Source of the DNA: Desulfuromonadaceae bacterium
GTDB taxonomy: Bacteria; Desulfobacterota; Desulfuromonadia; Geobacterales; Pseudopelobacteraceae
Assembly (NCBI GenBank): GCA_028681335.1
Contig: JAQUIT010000003.1
Span: 62,001 to 126,000 of the forward strand
Length of the DNA stretch: 64,000 nucleotides
Direction: 5' to 3'
The position numbers were made by a program, and so were the translations under genes. This document shows, one piece after another, positions 42,207-52,169 of this stretch (within the stretch, counting starts at the first letter, position 1; each line of letters starts with the position of its first letter). Under the pieces are notes generated by a model. It was not told the DNA's origin and did not search any database. It saw nothing but the letters and a program-made list of their open reading frames with translations.

Positions 42207-42850
42207 TCAACGTACTCCTTAACACCACGAAAAGTAAGTCGGTGAATTGGGGATGGGCCAAGTCTCTTGATAGCATCCATATGAGAGGCACTTCCATACC
42301 CCTTATGCCCCGAGAATCCGTAACCCGGATATTTTGAATCCATCTCTATCATAAGACGGTCACGCGTTACCTTTGCTATAATCGAGGCCGCTGCTATGGA
42401 TAGACTTAAAGAATCGCCCTTTTTTATGGTTTTCTGGGCAATGGTACTCTCTATGGTGCTGATGCCGTCAATTAAAAGGTAGTCCGGTTGAGGAATAAGC
42501 TGTTTGACTGCGGCCAGCATGGCACATCGTGTGGCTTGCAGAATATTGATTTGGTCTATTACGGCTGGATCTATACTACCGACTCCGACTGACAGCGCCT
42601 GTGCCATGATGGTGTCAAACAGTTTCTCGCGTTTGTCGGGAGAAAGCTTCTTTGAATCATCTACTCCGGGGAGTAATAGACCGACTGGCAGTATGACTGC
42701 TGCAGCGGTTACCGGACCAGCCAGCGGTCCGCGCCCCGCCTCGTCTATTCCTGCTACACATGTAAAACCGCTGTTGTATGCTGATTTTTCAAACAACAGA
42801 GTGTCGATAGAGAGAGGCGCTGCCGAAAACAGCTCACCTTGAAGTGTCAT
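42191..42850 (-). CDS. rnhB: Ribonuclease HII
   Basis: A 219-residue protein. The active site is FTCVAGIDEAGRGPLAGPVTAAAVIL (DEAGRG), with later acids in LLIDGI and the SLSIAAASIIAKVTRDRLM segment. It removes RNA from RNA-DNA hybrids and single ribonucleotides in DNA. The gene is downstream of rplS and separated from it by a terminator, so it may be expressed at lower level. The start has gacactTcaaggtgag-type context with only a modest site. Confidence 0.95.
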   Translation of the reverse strand: MTLQGELFSAAPLSIDTLLFEKSAYNSGFTCVAGIDEAGRGPLAGPVTAAAVILPVGLLLPGVDDSKKLSPDKREKLFDTIMAQALSVGVGSIDPAVIDQINILQATRCAMLAAVKQLIPQPDYLLIDGISTIESTIAQKTIKKGDSLSLSIAAASIIAKVTRDRLMIEMDSKYPGYGFSGHKGYGSASHMDAIKRLGPSPIHRLTFRGVKEYVDCTSS

Positions 42851-42928
42851 AATAGATCCAGTTAACTATTGGGTGGTAAACTTTTCTTAGTGATGAGATT
42901 CCGCAAAACAATTTCTGATCCACTAAAA

Positions 42929-42958
42929 CAAAAAGCCCCGCAAGAGCGGGGCTTTTTG
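42929..42958 (-). terminator. Rho-independent terminator after rplS
   Basis: caaaaagccccgc-aaga-gcggggctttttg, perfect arms, between rplS and rnhB. It is symmetrical and so can work on both strands. Confidence 0.85.
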
Positions 42959-42962
42959 AGAA

Positions 42963-43322
42963 CTATTTGGCAACAGGTACGTATTTTTTCTCGCGAATCC
43001 TGGCTGCCTTACCGCGCAACTGACGCAGGTAATAGAGTTTGGCGCGACGGACATGGCCGCGTACCATAACTTCAATGTTTTCAATATTTGGTGAGTGAAG
43101 TGGGAAAGTTCTTTCAACTCCAATGCCATTGGAAATTTTGCGAACCGTAAAGGTTTCGCGAACGCCACCGTTCTGGCGGGCAATACAAACGCCCTGATAT
43201 GCCTGGATACGCTGTTTGTCGCCCTCGACGATTCTTACATGTACTTTTACAGTATCCCCGACTTTGAAAGGGATTACATTCTTCTTCATTTGGTCAAATT
43301 CCAGAAAATCGATGGTGTTCAT
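42963..43322 (-). CDS. rplS: 50S ribosomal protein L19
   Basis: A 119-residue protein of normal length. Core [32 protein letters not shown], then [10 protein letters not shown] and the basic C-terminus [18 protein letters not shown]. It sits at the 30S-50S interface. It follows the RNA methyltransferase gene with a 4-nt overlap, in the standard rpsP-rimM-trmD-rplS operon order. Confidence 0.97.
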   Translation of the reverse strand: MNTIDFLEFDQMKKNVIPFKVGDTVKVHVRIVEGDKQRIQAYQGVCIARQNGGVRETFTVRKISNGIGVERTFPLHSPNIENIEVMVRGHVRRAKLYYLRQLRGKAARIREKKYVPVAK

Positions 43323-43954
43323 TGGTTACCTTCCTCCTGTATGTTGCTCGGTTTGTGAGTTTGTGTATCTTCGCGTTCAATTCCTCTGAGTCGATCAAGC
43401 ATTATTGCTGCTGCAGAACGAACAGAGAGGTGGTTGTATATTCCATTTCCTGCAATTGGTTCAAGAATGATGTCAGCGGATTCAAAACATTCATCTGTCA
43501 AGCCCCATCCCGTACCCAGCAGTAGCATGTAGGGTTGGTCAGTCTCCTCTAAAAGTTTCCTGAAACCTAACAGTGAGGTTGAACCGGATCTACGTGCTGC
43601 ACCGGTTATAACAATTCTGACAGGCTTACTGAATCCGTTTTGAAAATCAGCTACTGCGGATGCTATCGTCGGAGTCACTCTGACAATGTCAAGAGCCTGC
43701 CTACGGTCCGGGTTATAGTCTGCTCCCCACCCTTGTTGCCAGTGTCCACTTATTCTTTCAGCCAGTTTTCGCTGCTCTTCAGAAGGGGTCACAATATAAA
43801 AACGTTCAAGACCGAATGTTTTTGATGAACGGGCGATGTCGTGCTGATCGAGGTTTGTTAAAGCCGAGGTGACAACCTCGTGGTGCTTGTTGTAAACCGG
43901 ATAATGCACAAGGGCAATGGCCAGATTATTTGATACCAAGGACTTATCTTCCAT
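43319..43954 (-). CDS. SAM-dependent RNA methyltransferase (trmD-linked, SPOUT fold)
   Basis: A 211-residue protein. The start at 43954 (agaggaagcac ATG) overlaps trmD. It begins with [38 protein letters not shown]. The knot-forming C-terminus has [12 protein letters not shown] and [17 protein letters not shown], typical of the Methyltrn_RNA_4 (PF09936) family found beside or fused to trmD in delta-proteobacteria, Thermotoga and others. The target nucleotide is not known from sequence. Confidence 0.88.
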   Translation of the reverse strand: MEDKSLVSNNLAIALVHYPVYNKHHEVVTSALTNLDQHDIARSSKTFGLERFYIVTPSEEQRKLAERISGHWQQGWGADYNPDRRQALDIVRVTPTIASAVADFQNGFSKPVRIVITGAARRSGSTSLLGFRKLLEETDQPYMLLLGTGWGLTDECFESADIILEPIAGNGIYNHLSVRSAAAIMLDRLRGIEREDTQTHKPSNIQEEGNQ

Positions 43955-44687
43955 GTGCTTCCTCTTGCTCAATCTCTGCCAGCAGCTTTCGGTCTTCCCG
44001 TGTCAGCGTGACTTTTGAGAGCAAATCAGGTCGCAACGTCCTGGTCTTGCGCAGTGACTCCTTACGCCGCCATTTTCTGATAAATTCATGATTTCCTGAA
44101 AGCAGCGACGGAGGTACCGACAGACCTTTAAATTCCGGTGGACGAGTATAATGCGGGTACTCAAGCAGGCCGTCACCAAAAGAATCCGATTCAGCCGAAT
44201 CACTACTGCCGAGAGCTCCAGGAATCAATCTCGTTACGGAATCTACAATTGCCATAGCAGCTATCTCGCCACCTGAAAGAACAAAATCGCCAAGCGATAT
44301 ATCATCTTCGGCGTAGATTGAACGGATTCTCTCATCAATCCCTTCATACCGGCCGCAAACTATAATCAATCCGGGTTTTTGGGTCAGCTCAGTGGCAACT
44401 CTATGGGTCAGTCGGCGTCCCTGCGGTGATGTCAGCACAACGGTTGATTCGGGGTGCAGAGCCTTTACTGACTCAATACACGCTGCCAGTGGTTCCGGTT
44501 TCATGACCATACCAGCGCCGCCACCGTAAGGGGCGTCATCAGCAGTTTGATGGCGATCAACCGCCCAATCGCGAATATTATGCAACGAAATGTCAATGAG
44601 CTGTTTTTCTTTAGCTCGCTTGATGATGCTCTCATCAAATGGGCCGGAAAACATCCCCGGAAACAGGGTCAGGATGTCAAATATCAT
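43944..44687 (-). CDS. trmD: tRNA (guanine-N1)-methyltransferase
   Basis: A 247-residue SPOUT methyltransferase that makes m1G37. Family marks: [61 protein letters not shown] and [16 protein letters not shown]. It overlaps rimM by 4 nt and the next methyltransferase by 11 nt, so translation is tightly coupled. Confidence 0.97.
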   Translation of the reverse strand: MIFDILTLFPGMFSGPFDESIIKRAKEKQLIDISLHNIRDWAVDRHQTADDAPYGGGAGMVMKPEPLAACIESVKALHPESTVVLTSPQGRRLTHRVATELTQKPGLIIVCGRYEGIDERIRSIYAEDDISLGDFVLSGGEIAAMAIVDSVTRLIPGALGSSDSAESDSFGDGLLEYPHYTRPPEFKGLSVPPSLLSGNHEFIRKWRRKESLRKTRTLRPDLLSKVTLTREDRKLLAEIEQEEAHGR

Positions 44688-45205
44688 AGATCCAGCAAGC
44701 CCTCAAGAGGGGTAATAATCATCTTTTTAGCTGCCAGATCAATGTTTGCAATTACATCGGCAATAGCCGGAATCAAGTACTCTTTGGAGCTGCCTCGCAC
44801 AACGTAGATATCGCTGCTGCCTGTCTCGAAAATGTCAACCAGTGTACCCAACTCAATGCCTTGATCTGTACAAACGGATAGACCGATCAGGTCACGCCAG
44901 TAATACTCATCTTCTTCTGGGATCGGCAGCTGGCTTTGCTTCAGGCAAAGTTCAGAGCCGTTTAAGTACAGTACCTGATTTATGTCAGAAAAATCATTCA
45001 AGCCTAAAATGAAGCCGCCACCGTGGATAGCAACACTTTTTACTGAATACTCACTGAGTAAACCGTCCTTCCCTTTCAGGAAAACTGTCCCCGCAGATTG
45101 CAAACTCTCTACGTTTCCGGAATAGGAGTAGACCTTTAACAGGCCCTTAATTCCGTGTGTACCGGTTATTTTGCCAACTGTAATCAATTCATCTTTAACT
45201 GTCAT
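44684..45205 (-). CDS. rimM: 16S rRNA processing protein RimM
   Basis: A 173-residue protein. N-terminal RimM beta-barrel ([18 protein letters not shown]) and C-terminal PRC-barrel ([38 protein letters not shown]). It helps mature the 30S head and binds S19. It starts immediately after the khpA stop. Confidence 0.95.
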   Translation of the reverse strand: MTVKDELITVGKITGTHGIKGLLKVYSYSGNVESLQSAGTVFLKGKDGLLSEYSVKSVAIHGGGFILGLNDFSDINQVLYLNGSELCLKQSQLPIPEEDEYYWRDLIGLSVCTDQGIELGTLVDIFETGSSDIYVVRGSSKEYLIPAIADVIANIDLAAKKMIITPLEGLLDL

Positions 45206-45436
45206 TTACTCTACAATCTTGAGGATTGCCTTCATGTTATCTTTGGTAGACACAGCATTAAGAATGGTGCGAATAGCCTTTGCGGTTCGCCCTTCCTTGC
45301 CAATGATGCGCCCCATGTCCTCCTTGGCGACGGTCAAACTAATGACGAGAGTGTCCTCTTCTGTCTCCTCGGTTGCATTTACTTGAGTCGGGTCATCAAC
45401 CAGTGCCTTTGCAATGCTTTCAACAAGAGTTTTCAT
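45206..45436 (-). CDS. khpA: KH-domain RNA-binding protein KhpA
   Basis: A 76-residue protein. The start at 45436 follows agaggataccttc; the frame is open to 45457, but family members begin MKxLVEyIAKALVDdP as here. The KH motif is MGRIIGKEGRTAKAIRTIL (GxxG). It binds RNA with its partner KhpB. Position between rpsP and rimM is conserved in bacteria. Confidence 0.93.
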   Translation of the reverse strand: MKTLVESIAKALVDDPTQVNATEETEEDTLVISLTVAKEDMGRIIGKEGRTAKAIRTILNAVSTKDNMKAILKIVE

Positions 45437-45493
45437 GAAGGTATCCTCTGCTGTCATATAGAGTGACCGGCGGACCGGAGGAGCTGGATACTG

Positions 45494-45760
45494 TTAAGCT
45501 GCCTTTTCAGTCGCCTTGCCAAGAAGTCCGGCATTCTTCAGAAGCTGACGAACAGTATCGGTAGGCTGTGCGCCTTTGCTGAGCCATTCTGCTGCTTTTT
45601 CGGTTTTCAGCTTAACAACAGCAGGATTTTTGGTCGGGTCGTATGTGCCGACATTCTCGATGAAGCTGCCATCTCTGCGGCTGCGCTCGTCAGCAACAAC
45701 TATCTGGTAAAAAGGTCTTTTTTTAGCGCCTGCACGAGCAAGCCTGATTTTTGTAGCCAT
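45494..45760 (-). CDS. rpsP: 30S ribosomal protein S16
   Basis: An 88-residue protein. The start at 45760 (aggaggaaacacca ATG) fits the family length. Core: [41 protein letters not shown] is the S16 signature region, and [20 protein letters not shown] follows. Second gene of the ffh-led operon. Confidence 0.97.
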   Translation of the reverse strand: MATKIRLARAGAKKRPFYQIVVADERSRRDGSFIENVGTYDPTKNPAVVKLKTEKAAEWLSKGAQPTDTVRQLLKNAGLLGKATEKAA

Positions 45761-45824
45761 TGGTGTTTCCTCCTGATTTTGTACTTCTTGGATTGTATTT
45801 TGTGAATATTTGTCACACATCGAA

Positions 45825-47195
45825 TTAACGGAACGGCATCATTCCTTTGCCGCCCCCGCCAAGTCCACCCATTCCTTTGAGCATGCCCTTCGGACCGAGT
45901 TTTTGCATCATTTTCATCATTTTCTGTGCTTCAGTAAAGCGTTTAAGGAGCATATTTACTTCCTGTACCGTTGTGCCGCTCCCTTTAGATATCCGCAGAC
46001 GGCGACTGCCGTTTATTATGCCATGATTTGCGCGCTCACCAGGGGTCATTGAACGGATAATTGCCTCAATGCGTTTGATCTCATCTTCACTCGGCTGGGC
46101 GCCCTTCATCTGTTTCATCATTTTGCCCATACCGGGAATCATTCCCATTATGGATTCGATTGATCCCAGTTTTTTGATCTGCTGCATCTGCGTAAGAAAG
46201 TCTTCCAGATCAAACTGGTTCTTCTTCAGTTTTTGCTGAAGAAGTGTTGTCTCTTTGTCGTCAAAAAGCGACTGAGCCTTCTCAACAAGGGTAAGGACAT
46301 CACCCATGCCGAGTATACGTGATACAAGCCGGTCTGCATGGAAAACTTCCAACGCATCCAGTTTCTCGCCGAGACCAACAAATTTTATCGGTTTACCGGT
46401 AACCGCTTTGATGGAAAGTGCTGCTCCACCTTTTGCATCACCATCCAGCTTCGAAAGGACAACACCAGTTATCTCAAGGCGATCATTAAAGCCTGAGGCA
46501 ATTGTGACCGCTTCCTGGCCGGTCATGGCGTCTGCAACAAACAGGATTTCGCGCGGCTGTACGGCCGCGTTGATCTCGCCAAGTTCATTCATCAGAAAGT
46601 CATCTATCTGGTGACGACCTGCGGTATCAAGTATTACGGTGTCATAGCCGTTCAATTCTGCGAACTTCATGGCGCTTAGGCAGATATCAAGCGGTTTCTG
46701 GTCAGCGGTTGATGCAAAGACTTCAAGGCCGAGCTGGCGGCCAACGGTTTTTAACTGTTCTATAGCGGCCGGACGATACACGTCAGCTGGTACCAGCAGT
46801 GGTCGTCGTTTCTGTTTTTTGAGCAGGTTGCCAAGTTTACCGCACGTCGTTGTCTTACCGGCACCCTGCAGTCCAACCATCATAATAGCAACAGGTGGTT
46901 TTGCCGAGAGGTCGAGTGAATTGTCTTCACCGCCACCCATAATAGCAACCAGCTCGTCATGGACGATTCTGATAACCTGCTGGCCGGGAGACAGGCTGGT
47001 TAGGACCTCTGTGCCAACCGCTTTGACCCGGACATTCTCAACAAAATCCTTAACGACCTTGAAGTTGACGTCAGCCTCAAGAAGAGCCAGGCGAACCTCG
47101 CGCAAAGCCTCCTTGATATTCTCCTCAGTCATCACTCCCTGACCGCGAAGTTTTTTAAAGACTGATTCCAGTTTGTCGGATAGGCTGTCAAACAT
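45825..47195 (-). CDS. ffh: Signal recognition particle protein Ffh
   Basis: A 456-residue protein. The start at 47195 ([18 protein letters not shown]) matches the family; there is no strong ribosome site. NG GTPase domain with [16 protein letters not shown] (G1), ILDTAGR (G3) and [11 protein letters not shown] (G4). The Met-rich M domain ([14 protein letters not shown]) binds SRP RNA and signal peptides. Ends [11 protein letters not shown]. It directs membrane proteins to the translocon. Leads the ffh-rpsP-khpA-rimM-trmD-rplS cluster. Confidence 0.96.
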   Translation of the reverse strand: MFDSLSDKLESVFKKLRGQGVMTEENIKEALREVRLALLEADVNFKVVKDFVENVRVKAVGTEVLTSLSPGQQVIRIVHDELVAIMGGGEDNSLDLSAKPPVAIMMVGLQGAGKTTTCGKLGNLLKKQKRRPLLVPADVYRPAAIEQLKTVGRQLGLEVFASTADQKPLDICLSAMKFAELNGYDTVILDTAGRHQIDDFLMNELGEINAAVQPREILFVADAMTGQEAVTIASGFNDRLEITGVVLSKLDGDAKGGAALSIKAVTGKPIKFVGLGEKLDALEVFHADRLVSRILGMGDVLTLVEKAQSLFDDKETTLLQQKLKKNQFDLEDFLTQMQQIKKLGSIESIMGMIPGMGKMMKQMKGAQPSEDEIKRIEAIIRSMTPGERANHGIINGSRRLRISKGSGTTVQEVNMLLKRFTEAQKMMKMMQKLGPKGMLKGMGGLGGGGKGMMPFR

Positions 47196-47369
47196 CGTTG
47201 GGTATAATGCCTCGAATACAGAGTTGTTCCAAAAGGGGGTCACTATAAAGGTGTGCGGTCGTTGCTGTCAAGAACTATTTGTTTTTAAAGCTCTATTAGG
47301 GCTGTACTTCGGGTCTGTTTCTCTGTGGTTGCCGGCATTAATCTGCGACCATCTCCATGCCTTGACATA

Positions 47370-47672
47370 CTAATTTACAGGTTGCTGATTTCCTGGTTCT
47401 TTGTTCCCTTCTGTTTTCCATACCAGATCGTAGTGAGAGTCGTTGATTTTACAGTAGATACTGTCCGGCATAATATTTTCAGCTGTGAGGGTCTTTAATA
47501 CGCTGTCAGAAAGATCGCTGTCATAACGAATTGCCAGCCCACAGTCTGTTGAAATGGCTCGTGGTGCCGGTATGAGCAGAATAGTAAGTCCGCACTTTTT
47601 GAGAATGTTTTCAGCTTTCATGACTCGATGTGCTGAGTTGAATACCGCAAGTAGTTGGCCATTTTGGATCAC
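47370..47672 (-). CDS. DUF3343 family protein (putative Se/S carrier-like)
   Basis: A 100-residue protein. I place the start at a GTG at 47672, with aggag 9 nt upstream; the frame is open to 47723. LLAVFNSAHRVMKAENILKKCGLTILLIPAPRAISTDCGLAIRY is the DUF3343 pattern, including the conserved single Cys in STDCGLAIRY. Members are proposed to carry selenium or sulfur on that Cys. Isolated gene, no selenium genes in view. Confidence 0.8.
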   Translation of the reverse strand: MIQNGQLLAVFNSAHRVMKAENILKKCGLTILLIPAPRAISTDCGLAIRYDSDLSDSVLKTLTAENIMPDSIYCKINDSHYDLVWKTEGNKEPGNQQPVN

Positions 47673-47840
47673 TGTACAGAACTCCTGTAATTCGGACTTA
47701 ATGAGCGTAAAGCTAATTGACAAAAATCATATGAGTTTCTACTATGCGCAGGCCTGATGAATATTAGATAGGTGCGTCGTTGAGCTGATTTCTGCTTGAT
47801 AAACGCGCAAATCTTTTCATACTAAAAAAGGAGCTTGTAC

Positions 47841-48107
47841 ATGGAAGGCACAATCCTCGTTATCGGGCTGGTTATTATGGCTCTGATTATAAGTGTACCG
47901 TGTGGTTATATACGGCAAAACTATAAAAAATATTCATTCATGTGGTTTCTGCTAATTCATCTGCCGATCCCCTTTATTGTATTGCTGCGTATTGAAGCGG
48001 GGCTCAGTTGGCATTTTATCCCTTTGACGCTGGGTGGTTCAGTTGCCGGGCAGATTCTTGGTGGTGTCTTAAGCCGGCGGAGAAAGCAAAATGTCAAAGC
48101 GGCCTAG
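47841..48107 (+). CDS. Small membrane protein
   Basis: An 88-residue protein. The start at 47841 follows aaaggagcttgtac. Three hydrophobic segments: LVIGLVIMALIISVPCGYI, FMWFLLIHLPIPFIVLL, and FIPLTLGGSVAGQILGGVL. No family is recognised. Its end overlaps the DciA-like gene by 17 nt, so the two form one transcript. Confidence 0.7.
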   Translation: MEGTILVIGLVIMALIISVPCGYIRQNYKKYSFMWFLLIHLPIPFIVLLRIEAGLSWHFIPLTLGGSVAGQILGGVLSRRRKQNVKAA

Positions 48108-48564
48108 AATGCCTTTTCCGCGCCCCTTGTCAGGGGTAGTGCAGGACAGTCTTGTCAGTCTTGGCTTGGCTGAACGGCTGAGAGAAGCTGAAATCTGGCG
48201 TATATGGCCGAATGTTGTCGGGGAGGCGCTTGCCTCCCGGGCGTGTCCATTGCGGATAATCAACGGCACGTTGACGGTCGCTGTTTCAAGTGCACCATGG
48301 ATGCAGGAACTGCGCTTCATGACTTCTATGATGAAAGAAAAACTCAATAGCTGTCTTGGTGCCGAGGTCGTTCGTGATATTGTTCTTAAGGCGGGGAGGG
48401 TTGAGAAGCCTCCTGCTGAAGTTCCGGAGGAAATTATTTCCATCCGGCCTCTTACAGCGCAACAGTTGTCATTAATTGAAACACAATCAGCCGCCATTGA
48501 AGACCTGGAAACCCGACAGGCGTTCATTGAACTTATGAAGGCCAGCATGGAGCAGCCGGGCTGA
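48091..48564 (+). CDS. DciA-like DUF721 family protein
   Basis: A 157-residue protein. The DUF721 core spans about 10-100: LAERLREAEIWRIWPNVVGEALASRACPLRI...LTVAVSSAPWMQELRFM. DUF721 proteins include DciA, which loads or regulates the replicative helicase in bacteria lacking DnaC. A C-terminal extension after residue 110 is not recognised. Overlaps the preceding membrane protein gene. Confidence 0.8.
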   Translation: MSKRPRMPFPRPLSGVVQDSLVSLGLAERLREAEIWRIWPNVVGEALASRACPLRIINGTLTVAVSSAPWMQELRFMTSMMKEKLNSCLGAEVVRDIVLKAGRVEKPPAEVPEEIISIRPLTAQQLSLIETQSAAIEDLETRQAFIELMKASMEQPG

Positions 48565-48580
48565 TCGGATCGGTCTATTA

Positions 48581-48619
48581 GAAGTTGCTTTCTGCCTTCT
48601 TATTGCAGAAAACAACTTC
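48581..48619. terminator. Hairpin between convergent genes
   Basis: gaagttgctttctgc / gcagaaaacaacttc, 15-bp arms with one mismatch, between the ends of the DciA-like gene and ettA. It may stop transcription from both sides. Confidence 0.55.
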
Positions 48620-48648
48620 AGCTGAGCACTTAATTCCGTTCAGCAGGG

Positions 48649-50328
48649 TCAGGATCGTGTCAACTGGCGATACTTGATACGGTGAGGAATATCGGCGGCA
48701 GATCCCAACCTTTTTTTGCGATCCTCTTCATACTCTGAATAATTTCCTTCAAACCAGACCGCTTTTGAATCACCCTCAAACGCCAGTATGTGTGTGGCTA
48801 TACGGTCAAGAAACCAGCGATCATGGGAAATGACCACGGCACAGCCGGCAAAGTTCTCCAGTGCCTCTTCAAGAGCCCGCATCGTGTTAACGTCCAGATC
48901 GTTGGTCGGTTCGTCCAGCAGAATAACATTGGCACCACTTTTAAGCATTTTTGCCAGATGAACGCGATTACGCTCTCCGCCTGAAAGCATCCCGACTTTT
49001 TTCTGTTGGTCACTGCCGGAAAAATTGAACCGGGAAACGTAGGCTCTGGAGTTCACAGCAATTTTACCAAGCTGTATCATTTCCTGACCTTCTGAAACCT
49101 CTTCCCAGATTGTTTTTTCCGGATTGAGCGCGTCGCGGCTCTGGTCGACGTAGGCCAGTTGGACGGTTTCACCAATCCTGAAAGAGCCTGAGTCTGCTTT
49201 CTCCTGACCGGTTATCATGCGAAACAGGGTCGTCTTGCCGGCGCCGTTCGGGCCGATAATTCCGACGATGCCGCCGCGCGGCAGGCGGAAAGTCATGTTT
49301 TCCACCAAGAGCCGGTCACCGTAGGCTTTGACAACATTATCGGCTTCAATGACGATATCTCCAAGGCGGGGACCGGATGGGAGGTAAATCTCCAGCTCCC
49401 TGGCATGTTTCTCACTTTCCTGTGCAACCAGATCCTCGTAGGCGCTGATACGCGCCTGAGATTTGGCATGTCGACCTTTCGGAGACATCCTGATCCATTC
49501 GAGTTCGCGCTGCAGTGTTTTCTGCCTGTCAGATTCCTGTTTTTCTTCATTCGCCAGGCGGTTCTTTTTCTGCTCAAGCCATGATGAATAGTTCCCTTTC
49601 CAGGGGATGCCTTCACCGCGGTCAAGCTCCAATATCCAACCAGCGACATTATCCAGAAAGTAGCGGTCGTGGGTAACGGCGATAACAGTCCCGGGGTAGC
49701 CGTGCAGATGATGCTCCAGCCAGGCTACCGTCTCTGCGTCCAGATGGTTGGTTGGTTCGTCAAGAAGAAGAATGTCAGGTTTTTTAAGCAGCAGGCGGCA
49801 GAGCGCGACACGGCGCTTTTCACCACCGGACAACACTTTAATAGATGCATCACCGTCCGGACAGCGCAGGGCGTCCATTGCCATTTCCAGGCGTGAGTCA
49901 AGATCCCAGGCGTCAAGATGATCAAGTTTTTCCTGAAGTACCGCCTGTCGGTCGCACAGCTTCTCAAAATCTGCATCAGGTTCGGAAAACTTGTCGGTTA
50001 TGGCGTTAAATTCGGCCAACAGGTCAACAGTCTCCTGAACCCCCTCTTCAACAATCTGTCGGACAGTTTTTGCTTCGTCAAGTCGTGGTTCCTGTTCCAG
50101 ATAGCCGACGCTGTATCCCTGTGACAGAACAGCTTGACCGTTAAATTCCTTGTCAACTCCCGCCATAATACGTAACAGAGAAGACTTGCCGGATCCATTC
50201 AAGCCCAGTACGCCGATCTTGGCGCCGTAAAAATATGAAAGTGATATATCCTTGATGACCGGTTTCTTGTCATAGAATTTGCTGACCCGCATCATGGAAT
50301 AGATAATTTTGTTTGGTTCAACGGCCAT
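48649..50328 (-). CDS. ettA: ABC-F translational throttle protein EttA
   Basis: A 559-residue protein with two ATP-binding cassettes and no membrane segment. The start at 50328 follows gggggaacaa. First cassette: GLNGSGKSSLLRIM, LSGGEKRRVALCRLLL. Second cassette: GPNGAGKTTLFRMI, LSGGERNRVHLAKML. The arm and linker regions (HHLHGYPGTVIAVTHDRYFL, LEWIRMSPKGRHAKSQARI) match EttA. It binds the ribosomal E site and couples translation to the ATP/ADP ratio. Confidence 0.94.
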   Translation of the reverse strand: MAVEPNKIIYSMMRVSKFYDKKPVIKDISLSYFYGAKIGVLGLNGSGKSSLLRIMAGVDKEFNGQAVLSQGYSVGYLEQEPRLDEAKTVRQIVEEGVQETVDLLAEFNAITDKFSEPDADFEKLCDRQAVLQEKLDHLDAWDLDSRLEMAMDALRCPDGDASIKVLSGGEKRRVALCRLLLKKPDILLLDEPTNHLDAETVAWLEHHLHGYPGTVIAVTHDRYFLDNVAGWILELDRGEGIPWKGNYSSWLEQKKNRLANEEKQESDRQKTLQRELEWIRMSPKGRHAKSQARISAYEDLVAQESEKHARELEIYLPSGPRLGDIVIEADNVVKAYGDRLLVENMTFRLPRGGIVGIIGPNGAGKTTLFRMITGQEKADSGSFRIGETVQLAYVDQSRDALNPEKTIWEEVSEGQEMIQLGKIAVNSRAYVSRFNFSGSDQQKKVGMLSGGERNRVHLAKMLKSGANVILLDEPTNDLDVNTMRALEEALENFAGCAVVISHDRWFLDRIATHILAFEGDSKAVWFEGNYSEYEEDRKKRLGSAADIPHRIKYRQLTRS

Positions 50329-50464
50329 TTGTTCCCCCAATTTAGTATTAATACAGCTACATATAAACTTAAAATCTTATGGGTGTTACTGTTCCATGGT
50401 CAAAATAGTTATAATGACAGTGTAGCGGAATCTCCGCTTCGTTCCCTGAAAGTGGACATGTTTA

Positions 50465-50833
50465 TTAGAAGAAACCCTTTTCGATGCATTTTTCTCGGGT
50501 TTCCAAGATGTGATCAACTATTTTCTGCTGCTCTGGCAGCATGGTGTTGTATCCGATTTCTTCTTTTGAGGTTATCGTCGTGTGAATATACTGCTCGAAG
50601 CTTACTGCCGCGGGAAGGTTTTCCCCGATACAGGTACAGAAATTGTCTCGTCCAACGGCCTTCAAACATTGTTCAGCTTTCTGCTTTCCGACAGCTTGCT
50701 GTGCTCTGAGCGTTTTTAATTCCTGAATCTGCTGTTCCAGCAGCCTGATTTTCTCCTGCATGCCCTCCTGGGCTTGGAGTGGGACGGCTGACAACAAATA
50801 TCCGAGAATTAGTAGTGGCAACAGTCGATTCAT
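50465..50833 (-). CDS. Secreted protein with coiled coil and cysteine pairs, unknown
   Basis: A 122-residue protein with a signal peptide (LLPLLILGYLLSAVPLQAQ). A coiled coil (MQEKIRLLEQQIQELKTLRAQQ) precedes a domain with Cys in EQCLKAV, FCTCIG and REKCIEKG, likely disulfide-bonded in the periplasm. Ribosome site gaaggagacact. No family recognised; it stands alone. Confidence 0.65.
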   Translation of the reverse strand: MNRLLPLLILGYLLSAVPLQAQEGMQEKIRLLEQQIQELKTLRAQQAVGKQKAEQCLKAVGRDNFCTCIGENLPAAVSFEQYIHTTITSKEEIGYNTMLPEQQKIVDHILETREKCIEKGFF

Positions 50834-51073
50834 AGTGTCTCCTTCTTAATAAAGTCATGTTAGCAACAATCAAATTAAACAATTAGGTACTTCTAGCAGA
50901 AGCAGATGGTATTTGGAAGGGGGTTGTAACCTACACATTGTTTTATTTTAGGCTGTGTTTGGGAGTATTACTGCTGATTTGCTATACATCCCCGACGCTG
51001 ATGCGCATTTTCTTGACAGGTATGACGGATGTGTTATTTTCGATCAAACACTACCTAAATAGGGGGCAATATC
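50834..51073 (+). promoter_or_regulatory. Promoter region of the ferritin-like gene
   Basis: TTGACA at 51013-51018 and TATTTT at 51035-51040 (16-bp spacing), with aggggg before the ATG at 51074. Nothing else is recognised in this gap. Confidence 0.5.
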
Positions 51074-51565
51074 ATGAGTATAAATATTCAGGAGGCGATC
51101 AAACGCTCCATCCAGACAGAAAAAAACGCGATGAACTTTTATCAGCTTGGCGCACAGAAAATGAACAATGCCGATGCACGCCGCACATTTGAGTTGCTTG
51201 CAAAAGAGGAGCGGGAGCATGCGTCACAGTTCTACAAGATTTATCAGGGGACAGACATCCCTTCACTGGAAACGTTCCTGAATTCTCCTCCGGATAATGA
51301 ATCAAGCTGGGTTTCTACAATTGCTCGTTTGATCTCTGCCGATTTTTCTGAGCAGAAGGCGCTTGAACTTGCTATGGAGCGTGAGAAAAATCTGGAAGAG
51401 GTTTTGTTGGAGACCGCTTCAAAGATCGATGCCGCGGAGATAAAAGAAATTTATCTTCTGAATGCCAAGGAAACTCAGCATCATTATCAGCTAATTGAAT
51501 CTGAATACGCCCGTTTGATGGGGATGGTTCACGAGACTGATATTGATACATTCGTTCGCGAGTAG
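51074..51565 (+). CDS. Ferritin-like / rubrerythrin-type diiron protein
   Basis: A 163-residue four-helix protein. Diiron ligands are seen as Glu in SIQTEKNAMNFYQ, ELLAKEEREHASQFY (ExxH), and the second pair in LELAMEREKNLEE and LLNAKETQHHYQLIE. The rubredoxin-like domain of true rubrerythrins is absent. It probably acts in peroxide or iron handling in the cytoplasm. A hairpin follows at 51592. Confidence 0.88.
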   Translation: MSINIQEAIKRSIQTEKNAMNFYQLGAQKMNNADARRTFELLAKEEREHASQFYKIYQGTDIPSLETFLNSPPDNESSWVSTIARLISADFSEQKALELAMEREKNLEEVLLETASKIDAAEIKEIYLLNAKETQHHYQLIESEYARLMGMVHETDIDTFVRE

Positions 51566-51591
51566 CGTTACTGATTCATGTAGCAAACGGA

Positions 51592-51621
51592 TACCAAGGG
51601 CGCAGTAATGCGCCCTTGGTA
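51592..51621 (+). terminator. Hairpin downstream of the ferritin-like gene
   Basis: taccaagggcgca-gtaa-tgcgcccttggta, perfect 13-bp arms. No T-run follows, so termination is likely but not certain. Confidence 0.6.
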
Positions 51622-51671
51622 CATAAACTTCAATTAGCTGCCCACAACGTTCGTATACAAAGGGTTTGCTC

Positions 51672-52169
51672 ATGACGGTAGTTACTCCACAAATTTCAGT
51701 TTTGGTTCTGGGCATCGGTAACCTTGTTATGGGTGACGATGCCGTTGGTGTTCTTGTTGCGCAGAGGATTCAGCAGGAGTACCGGTTTGCCGGCAATGTT
51801 GAGATCATGGATGGAGGGACACTGGGGCTGGATCTGCTCCCCAAGCTTGAAAATATTACAAATCTTATCATGATAGACGCTGTTGAGACCGGTAAGAAGG
51901 CGGGGACATGTGTTCGGTTGTGCGGAGAGGAGCTGCCTATTGCCCTGCAGACCAAAGTTTCACCTCATCAGATGGGACTGAAGGACCTGTTGGCTGTATC
52001 AGAGTTGATGGGGCATTCCCCAAAAGAGATGGTGTTGATCGGAGTGCAACCCGGATCGATAGAAATGGAAATTGGTCTTACAGCTGAAGTTCAGGCTCAG
52101 CTTAGTGCCATGATATCCAGTGTCCTGTCAGAATTAGCCGCCTGGGGAATTGAGGCGGTACCAGTTTAG
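51672..52169 (+). CDS. Hydrogenase maturation endopeptidase (HyaD/HybD family)
   Basis: A 165-residue protein; start at the ATG 51672. Family marks: VLVLGIGNLVMGDDAVGVLVAQRI (nickel-binding Glu/Asp region), IMDGGTLGLDLLP, MIDAVETGKKAG and KVSPHQMGLKDLLA. It trims the large subunit C-terminus after nickel insertion in NiFe hydrogenases. No hydrogenase genes are in the window, so its partner lies elsewhere. It converges with the RsbW-like gene, overlapping by 4 nt. Confidence 0.92.
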   Translation: MTVVTPQISVLVLGIGNLVMGDDAVGVLVAQRIQQEYRFAGNVEIMDGGTLGLDLLPKLENITNLIMIDAVETGKKAGTCVRLCGEELPIALQTKVSPHQMGLKDLLAVSELMGHSPKEMVLIGVQPGSIEMEIGLTAEVQAQLSAMISSVLSELAAWGIEAVPV

